From assembly GCA_964538875.1 (NCBI GenBank), contig CAZIHO010000001.1:78535-142534 (forward strand): 64,000 bases of DNA, given 5' to 3'. The position numbers and the translations under genes were made by a program. Of the stretch, positions 46,695 through 55,043 are shown in pieces; the stretch's first letter is position 1; each line of letters starts with the position of its first letter. This DNA comes from CAZIHO01 sp964538875 (GTDB taxonomy: Bacteria; Pseudomonadota; Gammaproteobacteria; Chromatiales; Chromatiaceae). The notes below the pieces were generated by a model. The model saw only the letters and a program-made list of their open reading frames with translations. It did not search any database and was not told the origin of the DNA.

Positions 46695-47114
46695 TTACTT
46701 GCCGTTATTCAATTGCCACTTGAGTTCGTCCAGGTTGGATTTGTCCTGGTAGATCTTGTTCTGGTCGAATGGCGCGAGCTTGTGCAGTTGGGAATAAATC
46801 TCTAAGTACTGGTCGATTTGCGGTATCGTGACCTCCCGATCGTATTCAATCTCGCATTCCAAATTGGCGCTCGGTTCACCGGTGCAGACGACGCAGAAAT
46901 CTCGCCCGTTGGAACTTGCACAGCAACCCCAACGATTGCCGGCATTGATGGGCTCGGAATCTAGGGAGGCAAGGCAAATCTCAAGCGCACGGGCAAGCAA
47001 ATCGCCGCTGATGCGCGCCGCTTCGCTTGGCGGGGTGGTTTGCAGCAGCAGCGCCCCCAACAACAGGGCGAACCAGGGTATTCCGGGGCGGGTATTTTTG
47101 GCTAGGGCTTTCAT
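46695..47114 (-). CDS. Secreted Cys-containing hypothetical protein
   Basis: 139 aa. N-terminal signal peptide (IPWFALLLGALLLQTTPPSEA). The mature part has six cysteines (ICLAS, GCCAS, FCVVC, LECEI), which suggests disulfides or a metal site, and ends in a charged helix (YSQLHKLAPFDQNKIYQDK). I recognise no family. It lies next to an assembly gap, so its upstream context is lost. Confidence 0.65.
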   Translation of the reverse strand: MKALAKNTRPGIPWFALLLGALLLQTTPPSEAARISGDLLARALEICLASLDSEPINAGNRWGCCASSNGRDFCVVCTGEPSANLECEIEYDREVTIPQIDQYLEIYSQLHKLAPFDQNKIYQDKSNLDELKWQLNNGK

Positions 47115-47240
47115 CGAAGGATCTCCTCAGTTTCGCTTTCTTGGACTTTAATTCTAGCTGTACGATGACTGAAATAACCAGTATCTGGTTAGCACTTTAA
47201 AAAAATAATAACTACTAGGAAAAAGGCCGGAGCCCTCCGG

Positions 47241-47340
47241 NNNNNNNNNNNNNNNNNNNNNNNNNNNNNNNNNNNNNNNNNNNNNNNNNNNNNNNNNNNN
47301 NNNNNNNNNNNNNNNNNNNNNNNNNNNNNNNNNNNNNNNN
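47241..47340. other. Assembly gap (100 N) in an intergenic region
   Basis: Placeholder of unknown real size. The left flank ends in a small inverted repeat (CCGG-AGCCCT-CCGG, 47227-47240); both flanks are AT-rich compared with the rest of the window. A repeat or mobile element could be hidden here, but nothing shows it directly. Confidence 0.9.
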
Positions 47341-47487
47341 ATGGCTTGCATATCATGAATTGCGATACACCAGCATTTTTTATTGCTTTACCTTCTATAG
47401 GCGCTCCCTTAGGGTAGGCCCATGGCAAGCGGGTACCCCACCGGGGGGCCCGGATACCCAGTAACCCAAATGTTAAAAGGAACTCAG

Positions 47488-47829
47488 ATGCAAACTAGCG
47501 AGCAAATTCAGGGGGGCCAAGGGCCGGCGCCAATCCTATTCGACGAGGATGGTTTCCTGCGCGATCCGGATCAGTGGAGTCGGCCGCTGGGCGAACAGAT
47601 CGCCGCCCGGGAAGGAGTGGGTCCCCTGGGACGCCTCCATTGGCTGGTAATTCACATGGTGCGGAGTAAGTATTACGCCTTGGGCGCGGTGCCCCAGATG
47701 CGTCGCGTGTGCCGGGAAAGTGGTCTGGACCGGGATGAAATCGCCGCCCTGTTCGGCTCGTGCCGGACCATTTGGCGCATCGCCGGCTTGCCGCATCCTG
47801 GTTCTGAAGCCCTGGCCCATGCCCACTGA
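47488..47829 (+). CDS. DsrC/TusE-family protein lacking both redox cysteines
   Basis: 113-aa small sulfur-relay fold protein. Family marks: FDEDGFLRDPDQW, IAAREGVGPLGRLHWLVIHMVRSKYY and the C-terminal RIAGLPHP. In DsrC the C-terminal arm reads ACRIAGLPKPTGCV with two redox cysteines; here the first is Trp96 and the second falls at about Glu107, in a divergent tail (GSEALAHAH). The only cysteines are Cys75 and Cys92, not at the active positions. It therefore cannot carry a DsrC trisulfide or TusE persulfide and fits the cysteine-less regulatory homologues (RspA-type). ATG with AAAAGG seven bases upstream; convergent with the SulP gene. Confidence 0.82.
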   Translation: MQTSEQIQGGQGPAPILFDEDGFLRDPDQWSRPLGEQIAAREGVGPLGRLHWLVIHMVRSKYYALGAVPQMRRVCRESGLDRDEIAALFGSCRTIWRIAGLPHPGSEALAHAH

Positions 47830-47835
47830 GGGGGC

Positions 47836-47867
47836 CTTGGGCGCCTGGATTCAACTAGGCGCCCAAG
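47836..47867. terminator. Shared hairpin between convergent dsrC-like and sulP genes
   Basis: Perfect 11-bp inverted repeat (47836-47846 with 47857-47867) with a 10-nt loop, placed between the two convergent stop codons. Probably a bidirectional terminator, although no U-run is present on either strand. Confidence 0.65.
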
Positions 47868-47904
47868 CCCGGCCGCGGGGATGAGGATCCACCCCTGAAG
47901 CGGA

Positions 47905-50016
47905 TCAGTCTTTCATGGCATCGATGACCAGCGCCTTGGCTTCCTGATAATCCTGGGCCGCTTCTTGCATCATATCTTCCGCGCTTTCCAGTGCCTTGAG
48001 CGCCACCTCGATGTCGGTGCCTTCCATCATGGTCCGCACCTTTTGCACGTCCTCCACGGAGCCTTCCAAGAGGATGAGGTCGTCCAAGTTACCCTGCAAT
48101 AGCTTGAGCCGATGGGGGCACAGGAGATTCTTGTTATCTGTATGACAGGTGCAGGTGGCGGACATATTGCTTCCCTGCCGTTGGAAGTGAACTTCGCTGG
48201 GTTCTTCATCGCCGATCCGGACCACCAGCCGGACTTCCCGGGCGGGATACAGCAGCGCCTCGTAGGCGGCCACCGCCTTTTTCACCGATATATAAAATTC
48301 CTTGGTGCCCAGGGCCGCCGACAGGCCGACCTTTTCCAGTTGCTGCATGAAGGGCCGGGTGGCGTCGGCGATTTTCACGTCGATGCCCGAATCCTCCAGC
48401 TTGCGATGCAGGTCCGCAAAGCGCTGGGCGGCGGTGATATCTAGGTCGGTAATCGCCTGGGCGTCGATGATGATCCATTTCAACGGGGGATCCGCGTCTT
48501 CCACCAGGCTTTGTAGCCGGTCCATGACGAAGCGGGCGTTGGCAAAAATCAGGGGGCCGTATAGGCGGTAGATCAGCAGACCGGGAATGGCTTCCCCGGC
48601 TGGGGGAGGCGCGTCCCCGGCGGGTGTCATGCCTTCCAGTTGCACGCCCAGGGATTTGGCGGCTTTGCTGCCAGGGCGGAGCGATCCGAAATCCTGGAAT
48701 TTGCCGCCGGGCCTCGCCCGGCGCAGGATGGCATCCTTGGGGCGGGCGAATTCGACGATCACCCCTACCAGGGAGATGAGTAGGCCGAAGATGATGCCCG
48801 GCACCACCCCGGCCACCAGAATGGCGCCGGTCACCGCCATAGAAATCAAGAATTCGAAACGGTCTATGCGAAACAAATCCCGCAGCGCGGCGATTTCCAG
48901 CATACCCAAGCCGGTGACGATGAGGATCGCGCCCAGGGACACCTTGGGTAGCAGGCCGATCAGTTCGGTCAAGAAGAACAGGGACAACAGCAGACCGCCA
49001 GCCGCCACCAACTGGGCCACCTGGGACTTGCCACCGGCGGCGTCCACGATGGAGGTGCGGGACTGGCTCGCGGACACCGGAAAACCCTGCAATAGGCCGG
49101 CGCCCACGTTGGCGAAACCCAGGGCGTTCAGTTCCGAGTTGGGGCGGATTTCATAGCGGTTCTTATTGGCAAAGGCCTGGGCTAGGAGGATGCCGTCAGA
49201 AAACGCCAGGAACGCGATAGCTACCGCCGCCGGCGCCAAGCCGTGGATGTCGGACCAGTGAAATTCTGGTAGCGCCAAATTGGGGATGCCGGAGGGCACT
49301 TCACCCACCAGCTTGACCCCCAGGTCGCCGAGGCCCAGGAACAGGGTCGCCAGTACGCTGAGCACGGAAACCACCAGGGCGCTGGGAATCTTGGGGAACT
49401 GGGAATTGAATAGGATCAGCAGCAGGATCATGACGCTGCCGAACATAAAGGTCGGAATATGGGTGTCATGTAATTGGCTGATGACTTGCCAGATTAGGGG
49501 GAAAAAGTTCTCGCCCTCGGTGCTGATGGCAAAGAGTTTGCCTAACTGGGTGGCGGCCAGGATCAGGGACGCCCCATTCAAATAGCCGATCAGCACCGGC
49601 CGGGACAGAAAGTCGGCGATGACGCCAACCCGCAGGCGGCCGGCCAGGATCAGCACCACGCCGGACATGACGCCCAGGGTCGCGGCCAGGGCGGGAATGC
49701 GGCTCGGATCGCCCGCCGCGAGCGGTAAGATGGCGGTTCCGGCCAATAGGCCGATGGCCGCGTCCGGGCCAGCGATTACGTGCCGGGATGAAGCGAAGAG
49801 GGCATAACCCAGGGACGCAGCCAGGGCCGCGTAGATGCCGGAAATGGGCGGCATATGCACCAGTTCTGCGTAGGCGATGACCGAGGGAATCATCACCACG
49901 CACGCGGTGATACCGGCCAGGATGTCGCCGCCCAGCCAGGCGAGCCGGTAGTTGGCCAGGACGGTCAGCAATGGCAGCCCGAGGGAAATACCGCGATCAC
50001 CAGAAATCCGCAACAT
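47905..50016 (-). CDS. SulP-family anion transporter with STAS domain and C-terminal SWIM-like zinc finger
   Basis: 703-aa inner-membrane transporter. SulP core of 10-14 TM helices (residues about 15-440) opening with LPLLTVLANYRLAWLGGDILAGI, then a STAS domain (about 478-590, with LLIYRLYGPLIFANA and IIIDAQAITDLDITAAQRF). Beyond the usual SulP end is an extra region of about 110 residues with CTC (Cys622, Cys624) and CPH (Cys633, His635), the CxC-x8-CxH pattern of SWIM zinc fingers, then an acidic helical tail. Substrate could be sulfate, bicarbonate or another anion; the DsrC-like neighbour leans towards sulfur. The SWIM extension is not one I know from characterised SulP proteins. Confidence 0.9.
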   Translation of the reverse strand: MLRISGDRGISLGLPLLTVLANYRLAWLGGDILAGITACVVMIPSVIAYAELVHMPPISGIYAALAASLGYALFASSRHVIAGPDAAIGLLAGTAILPLAAGDPSRIPALAATLGVMSGVVLILAGRLRVGVIADFLSRPVLIGYLNGASLILAATQLGKLFAISTEGENFFPLIWQVISQLHDTHIPTFMFGSVMILLLILFNSQFPKIPSALVVSVLSVLATLFLGLGDLGVKLVGEVPSGIPNLALPEFHWSDIHGLAPAAVAIAFLAFSDGILLAQAFANKNRYEIRPNSELNALGFANVGAGLLQGFPVSASQSRTSIVDAAGGKSQVAQLVAAGGLLLSLFFLTELIGLLPKVSLGAILIVTGLGMLEIAALRDLFRIDRFEFLISMAVTGAILVAGVVPGIIFGLLISLVGVIVEFARPKDAILRRARPGGKFQDFGSLRPGSKAAKSLGVQLEGMTPAGDAPPPAGEAIPGLLIYRLYGPLIFANARFVMDRLQSLVEDADPPLKWIIIDAQAITDLDITAAQRFADLHRKLEDSGIDVKIADATRPFMQQLEKVGLSAALGTKEFYISVKKAVAAYEALLYPAREVRLVVRIGDEEPSEVHFQRQGSNMSATCTCHTDNKNLLCPHRLKLLQGNLDDLILLEGSVEDVQKVRTMMEGTDIEVALKALESAEDMMQEAAQDYQEAKALVIDAMKD

Positions 50017-50472
50017 GAAGAAGACCTCGTTCTAGGTATAAACAAAAAAGGCCCATTCTTGGCATGACCAGCCCCCTGTCCCCAAACGGGTGCCGAGTCT
50101 AGCTATATAGGATGGGTTATCAACCCGGTCCAGGGCTGGTGGCAACCAGCCGCGCATCGATTCAATGGAAAAGGTTTACTGATTGGCCGAAAGCTAGTCA
50201 ATCAATGAGTCTTAACGTGATTCCCCCGGCGGGTCCAGAACTTTGGCCGCCCGGATAGGGGGCCAGCGGCCGTGCCGTTATCCGGCAGGCTAATCCAGGG
50301 GTGGAGGGGGAAATGTCAACCAGGCTAGCAGGGTAGGGGTCGGCGGAGTCTGATTCAGGCATGGAACGACGAGATGGGACATCCCGGCTGCATCGGAGGA
50401 TTCGACGCAGGCGAGTGTAGCATAATCGTAATATCCCATGCAGGGAGTGGCCCCTGTTACAGATCAAAACTA
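50017..50472. other. Non-coding interval between sulP and cbiO
   Basis: About 455 bp containing the sulP upstream region. Only short opposite-frame ORFs without protein-like character occur. No riboswitch, repeat or clear promoter was recognised. Confidence 0.55.
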
Positions 50473-51186
50473 TTAGGGGGTACTTTGCTGGGTGTCCGGG
50501 TCCACTAGGCGCCCGCCGTCCAACCGCAGGCGGGAACTGGCGATGTCCCGCACCTGCTCCCAATGGTGGGTGGCGGCGATCAGAGTGCGTCCCGGACCGG
50601 CCCAAGTGGCCAGATGGCGCAGCAGGCGCGCTTCGCTGGGGGGATCCAGGGCGGCGGTGGGTTCGTCCAGCAACAGCACTTCCGGGTCACAGATCAGCAC
50701 CGAAGCCAACGCCACCCGTTTGCGTTCGCCGCCGGACAACTGGTGGGGCGAGCGGCGGCCCAGGTGGGTGAGATCGAACTCGGCCAGGGTCTGCTCGATC
50801 CGGGCGCGGATGCGCTCCGCTGGCCAGCCCAATTGCAGGGGGCCGAACGCCAGTTCATCGAACACGCTGGGATTGAACAACTGGACGTCCGGGTTTTGAA
50901 ACACCAAGCCTACCCGGCGCCGAAAGCTCATGGCGAACGCCTCGTCCGCCAGGCGCGCCGGGGACAACTCCTGCCCGAAGGCCCAGACCCGGCCCCGATC
51001 CGGGAAATAGAGGGCGTCCAATAAGCGCAGCAGGGTGGATTTGCCGGAGCCGTTGGCGCCTAACAGGGCGATGCGGGCGCCGACCGGAATGGTCAGGGTC
51101 ACCCCCGCCAGGGCGGGCAGATTCCGGTAGGCGTAATGTACGTCCTCTAACTGGAAAACCCATTCCGAACCGCCGGATTGGGCCAT
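50473..51186 (-). CDS. cbiO: ECF-type Co/Ni transporter ATPase (CbiO/NikO)
   Basis: 237-aa ABC ATPase. Walker A LLGANGSGKSTLL, Q-loop with NPDVQLFNPSVFDELAFGPLQLG (typical of ECF ATPases), signature LSGGERKRVALA, Walker B EVLLLDEPTAALD. The start ATG shares one base with the cbiQ stop (TGATG). Energises uptake through CbiQ and CbiMN. Confidence 0.93.
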   Translation of the reverse strand: MAQSGGSEWVFQLEDVHYAYRNLPALAGVTLTIPVGARIALLGANGSGKSTLLRLLDALYFPDRGRVWAFGQELSPARLADEAFAMSFRRRVGLVFQNPDVQLFNPSVFDELAFGPLQLGWPAERIRARIEQTLAEFDLTHLGRRSPHQLSGGERKRVALASVLICDPEVLLLDEPTAALDPPSEARLLRHLATWAGPGRTLIAATHHWEQVRDIASSRLRLDGGRLVDPDTQQSTP

Positions 51187-52034
51187 CAGGCCATCCCCAG
51201 GGTCAGGCCCGCCAGGGTCAGCAGCCCGGCCAGCGCCAGCCAATCGCCGGCCCCTGATTGGAACTCATGCAGCAGGCGCGGCTCGCCCCGGTAGCCCCGG
51301 GACAGCATGGCCAGATGGACTTCCGAGCCCAGGTGCAGCGCCGTTTCCAACAGCACGCCGACCTGGGCAATGGCCAGCCGCCGCGCCAGGGGACCCGGCA
51401 GGTGTCCCATGATCCGGGAGCGGCGTGCTTCCAGCATCTCCAGGCTCGTGATGAGCAGCAGGAACAGATAGCGATGGGTGATGCCGAGCAAGGCCACCAA
51501 TACCTGGGGCATGCCGAGGCCCCGCAACGCCTTCAGCACCTGGGGCATGGGGGTGGTGAGAACCACCAATAGGGCCAGGGTGGCGCTGGTTTCGGCCCGT
51601 CCCACCAGAAAGACCGCTGCCCGTGCGCCCTGGAGGCTGAGGGTCCAGCCAATCAGGGGCAAGCTAGCCAGGGGTTCGCCGGGCACCAGCACCAGGGCGG
51701 GAAGGGCGATGCCGCCGGTGAACAACAACACGCCGAGCCACGCCCGCCCCAGGGATACCCAGATGGTCGGCGGCGCCAGGCAGGCCAGCGCCAGGGCGCA
51801 GCCGGACAGACAGGCCAGGGCGGTCAGGGAGTTGACCCACACCGCTGTCAGGATCAGGGCAAATAGCCCGAGGATTTTGAACCTTGGATCCAGGCGGGCC
51901 AGGGGGCTGGGCTGGGATGCGCTGTGGTCCGTCACCTCCGCCTGTTCCAGCAACTCCAACAGGCCCCGGATCAGCCGGGATAGAAAGTCGCCGGGCCGGA
52001 CCCGCCGGTTGTGCGGCGGGTACGGTGCTGTCAC
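51186..52034 (-). CDS. cbiQ: ECF transporter transmembrane protein (CbiQ/NikQ)
   Basis: 282-aa membrane coupling subunit. Starts from a soluble N-terminus, then DPRFKILGLFALILTAVW, several TM helices and the two short Ala-Arg-Gly coupling motifs near EARRSRIMGHLPG and LAMLSRGYRGEPR that contact the ATPase. Seven bases after cbiM. Confidence 0.92.
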   Translation of the reverse strand: MTAPYPPHNRRVRPGDFLSRLIRGLLELLEQAEVTDHSASQPSPLARLDPRFKILGLFALILTAVWVNSLTALACLSGCALALACLAPPTIWVSLGRAWLGVLLFTGGIALPALVLVPGEPLASLPLIGWTLSLQGARAAVFLVGRAETSATLALLVVLTTPMPQVLKALRGLGMPQVLVALLGITHRYLFLLLITSLEMLEARRSRIMGHLPGPLARRLAIAQVGVLLETALHLGSEVHLAMLSRGYRGEPRLLHEFQSGAGDWLALAGLLTLAGLTLGMA

Positions 52035-52041
52035 CCGGTCC

Positions 52042-53103
52042 CTAGCGATGGGCGCGGCCCAGCCGGGCCGCCAATCTGGATAGGGCCAGCAGGGTCAGCA
52101 CCACCAGGCCGACGCCCAGCATGGCGGACAACAGGTAGCCCAGGTAGGGGTTGTGCAGGAATTCCGGCGCGTAGTCCGGAATGGGCGCGCTCCATAGCTG
52201 GGACAACCATTCCAAACCCTGGGGAATGCCCTCCGGGGGCGCCTGGTTCCCGGATGCCTGGGTGATGAGTTGCCGGGTCACCGGGTCCTGCCAGTCATCC
52301 AGGGACCATTCACCCCAGGCGATGCCGGTGGCCAACAGGCCCAGGGGACTGGCGACCAGCAACCCGCCGATCAAGGCCCATAGGGAGCGGGTGGAACGCC
52401 ACCCTTGCGCCGCGCCATCCAGGGCGGTCACCGGCGCGGACAGCAATTCCGGATGGGACTTTTGCACATAGGCGACCAAACCACCGGAAATCAGGGCTTC
52501 CGCCAGGCCGGCGATGGTCAGGTGTCCGGCCAGCATGGCGGGGACCGCGATGTGCAACGGGTAGGGTGCGTACAGGGGCGTACCGCTGGCATCCTGGAAC
52601 CAGAGGGGCTGGACGCCCAACTCCAGGCCCGTCAACAGCGCCGCCACGTTGATGGCCCCGTATCCGGCCAGGGCCGCCGCCAGCACCCGGCGCGGCGACT
52701 CTAGCGGAGCGCTACCCGCCAGCACCCGGTAGATACCATAGGCCACCCAGGGGCCGACGATGGCCAGGTTCAAGCAGTTGGCGCCGAAGGTGGTGATGCC
52801 GCCGTCGCCAAAGAAAATGGCCTGGATGAACAGCGCCAGGGACAGGGCCAACATGGCGGCCCAGGGGCCTAGCAGGATGGGCGCGATGGCCAAGCCCACC
52901 GCGTGGCCGCTAGTGCCGCCGGGCAGGGGCAGGTTGAACATCATGACCAGGAACGAGAACGCGGCTACCAAACCGATCAGAGGCACCAGCCGGGTTTGCA
53001 ACAAGGCCTTCATCTTCCCCAGCGCCAGATACCAAAAGGGCGCCGCCACCGCTAGGGTCGCCGCGCAGGTGGACGGGCTCAGATAACCATCGGGGATGTG
53101 CAT
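52042..53103 (-). CDS. cbiM: Substrate-binding membrane component, fused CbiM-CbiN type
   Basis: 353-aa Co2+/Ni2+ S-component. The mature start MHIPDGYLSP keeps His2 and the Met1-His2 metal-binding arrangement of CbiM/NikM; internal SGHAVGLAIAPILLGPWAAML is conserved. The C-terminal third adds a CbiN/PDGLE-like part (IPQGLEWLSQL and a last TM helix LGYLLSAMLGVGLVVLTLLAL), i.e. the small CbiN function is fused. Substrate (Ni2+ or Co2+) is undecided; no cobalamin riboswitch was seen upstream (53104-53398). Confidence 0.9.
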   Translation of the reverse strand: MHIPDGYLSPSTCAATLAVAAPFWYLALGKMKALLQTRLVPLIGLVAAFSFLVMMFNLPLPGGTSGHAVGLAIAPILLGPWAAMLALSLALFIQAIFFGDGGITTFGANCLNLAIVGPWVAYGIYRVLAGSAPLESPRRVLAAALAGYGAINVAALLTGLELGVQPLWFQDASGTPLYAPYPLHIAVPAMLAGHLTIAGLAEALISGGLVAYVQKSHPELLSAPVTALDGAAQGWRSTRSLWALIGGLLVASPLGLLATGIAWGEWSLDDWQDPVTRQLITQASGNQAPPEGIPQGLEWLSQLWSAPIPDYAPEFLHNPYLGYLLSAMLGVGLVVLTLLALSRLAARLGRAHR

Positions 53104-53398
53104 CGGGGTTGCTCCAGACTTTCGACCCCCCCGCCCACCGGGGAGGGTAAGAATAAAATCTTAAGCCAGCGGCCAAGCTGACGGAAGGCTTTGCCAGGCG
53201 CGCACCCTGTCCTGGCCCTATCATGCCAGCCCATTGGACCGTATCCGGATCAGTTGCCCATGCAAAACTTACTTGCCCGGCACGGCGCCTCGGTGCAGTT
53301 CATGGAGTTTGTACCCATTGCCGGCTCCGCAGCGGCTCTCTGACGCGAGGCATGGCGGGCGCCGCCCAGACCGGCCAGGGGCTTGAGGGACGGATGAG

Positions 53399-54160
53399 GT
53401 GATTGAACTAATCCTAGCGACGTTGGCATCCTTGGCCGCCGGGTTCATCGACTCCCTGGTCGGCGGCGGTGGCTTGATCCTGGTGCCCGCCCTGTTTGCC
53501 CTCTATCCCGGCGCGCCCCCGGCAACCCTGCTCGGTACCAACAAGGTCGCCGCCATTTGGGGAACCGCCCTGGCGGCAGTTCAATTCAGCCGCCGGGTTG
53601 ATCCGCCCTGGCGTCTGCTGGGGGTGGCGGCGCCAGCGGCCCTGGCCGGCAGCTTCGCGGGGGCCTGGACCCTCAGCCGGATCGACCCCAGTTTCATGCG
53701 CCAGTTGCTACCCTTGTTACTGATCGCGGTTCTCGCCTATAGCCTCGCCAACCGGGACCTGGGGCTGAACCATGCTCCCAGACAACCGCCGGGCCGGGAA
53801 CGAGCCATCGCCGGCGTCATCGGCGCCCTGGTCGGCTGGTACGACGGCTTCCTGGGGCCGGGCACCGGCAGCTTCTTTATCTTTCTGCTGGTGCGGCTAC
53901 TGGGCTTTGATTTCTTGCACGCCTCGGCGGTGGCCAAGATTCTGAACACCGCTACCAACCTGGCGGCCCTGCTGCTACTGGCGGCCAAGGGTCAGGTTTG
54001 GTGGCAACTGGGCCTGACCCTGGCGGCGGCCAATATGCTGGGCAGCTTGCTGGGCGCGGCACTGGCGCTCCGGCATGGCGCCCGGTTGATTCGCGGTCTG
54101 TTCCTGGTCGTGGTGAGTCTGCTGATCCTGAAAACCGGCTACGACGCCTTGCTCCAGTAA
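53399..54160 (+). CDS. TSUP-family membrane protein (TauE/SafE, YfcA-like)
   Basis: 253-aa integral membrane protein with about eight TM helices. Typical TSUP repeats: AAGFIDSLVGGGGLILVPAL near the start and GWYDGFLGPGTGSFFIF in the second half. Family members export sulfite, sulfoacetate or related anions. GTG start; an ATG six bases earlier runs into a stop. In a sulfur oxidiser a sulfite or thiosulfate-linked role is tempting but unproven. Confidence 0.88.
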   Translation: MIELILATLASLAAGFIDSLVGGGGLILVPALFALYPGAPPATLLGTNKVAAIWGTALAAVQFSRRVDPPWRLLGVAAPAALAGSFAGAWTLSRIDPSFMRQLLPLLLIAVLAYSLANRDLGLNHAPRQPPGRERAIAGVIGALVGWYDGFLGPGTGSFFIFLLVRLLGFDFLHASAVAKILNTATNLAALLLLAAKGQVWWQLGLTLAAANMLGSLLGAALALRHGARLIRGLFLVVVSLLILKTGYDALLQ

Positions 54161-54214
54161 GGGTTCAGCAGGGCCTTACTGCCCGGCGCCGGCGGGCTGG
54201 GACGGGGACGGCAG

Positions 54215-55021
54215 TCAGCGCAGGTAGAGGGTCCGGTAGGAGAGATGCCCGTCCCGGTATTCATAGATCCGGTAGGCCGCCTGGCGTCCGTAATAGCCCG
54301 CCACCGGCGGCGCCACGAACAGGGGAATGTCCCCCAGCCAATGGAGTTCATCCTTGTGAAAATGGCCGCAAAGCACCGCCTTGACCTGGTGGGCCCGCAC
54401 CAGCGACTCCCAGCGTTGCCGGGTCTCCGCCGGCCAGCCCGGTTGAATCTGGTTACGGAACAAGCCGCCCACCGGTGGCGTGTGTTGGAACAGCAGTACG
54501 GGCTTGCCCTGGGCCTGCACCAGGGCTCGTTCCAACTCATCCAGCGCCGCCTGGCCCTCGGCCGGCGTGCCCCGCGCCGCCGCTTCTCCATACCAAAACA
54601 GCAGCACCACGCCCTGGTGCTCATGGACCTGGGTCATGGGCCCTAAATGGGCCAGGTAGGCCTGACGGGTGCTGTCCGGCCGCTCCTGGAGGATGTCGTG
54701 ATTGCCCGCCACATAATAGACCGGCGCCTTGAAGCGGCCCATGGTGCGCTGGATCTGCTCCCCATGGCCCGGCTGATCCAGTTGCTCCATGCTGATGTCG
54801 CCGGTGTGGGCCACGAAGGCGATCGGCATCGGCAACTGGTTGACTTGTTCGGCGATTTTTTCGACCCGGGTGAAGTGGTCGTCGGTGCCTAAGTGGGTGT
54901 CGGTGATCTGGACGAATTGAAAGGGCGCGCCCGGCCCACCGGTTTCCGGCAGACTTTGGCAACCCGCCAGGCCAGCACAGCCGATCAGTAACCAAGCGCC
55001 GCAACGGCCGGTCCAGCCCAT
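54215..55021 (-). CDS. Calcineurin-like metallophosphoesterase, lipoprotein
   Basis: 268 aa. Lipobox LAGC puts the lipid anchor at Cys21. Binuclear metal motifs in order: DTHLG, HTGDI, GNHD, a histidine in FQHTPPVGG and GHFHKDE. The substrate is unknown; related lipoproteins hydrolyse phosphodiesters or nucleotides outside the cytoplasm. Convergent with the TSUP gene, and 22 bases downstream of the fhs start side on the same strand, possibly co-transcribed with fhs. Confidence 0.87.
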   Translation of the reverse strand: MGWTGRCGAWLLIGCAGLAGCQSLPETGGPGAPFQFVQITDTHLGTDDHFTRVEKIAEQVNQLPMPIAFVAHTGDISMEQLDQPGHGEQIQRTMGRFKAPVYYVAGNHDILQERPDSTRQAYLAHLGPMTQVHEHQGVVLLFWYGEAAARGTPAEGQAALDELERALVQAQGKPVLLFQHTPPVGGLFRNQIQPGWPAETRQRWESLVRAHQVKAVLCGHFHKDELHWLGDIPLFVAPPVAGYYGRQAAYRIYEYRDGHLSYRTLYLR

Positions 55022-55043
55022 GCCGGAGGCTCCTCTGGGTGAT

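Noticed and set aside
53104..53398. Possible cobalamin or nickel riboswitch or NikR site before cbiM
   Set aside because: No B12-box (GCCACTG context), no NiCo-type stem array and no GTATGA-N16-TCATAC palindrome could be found on the - strand leader.
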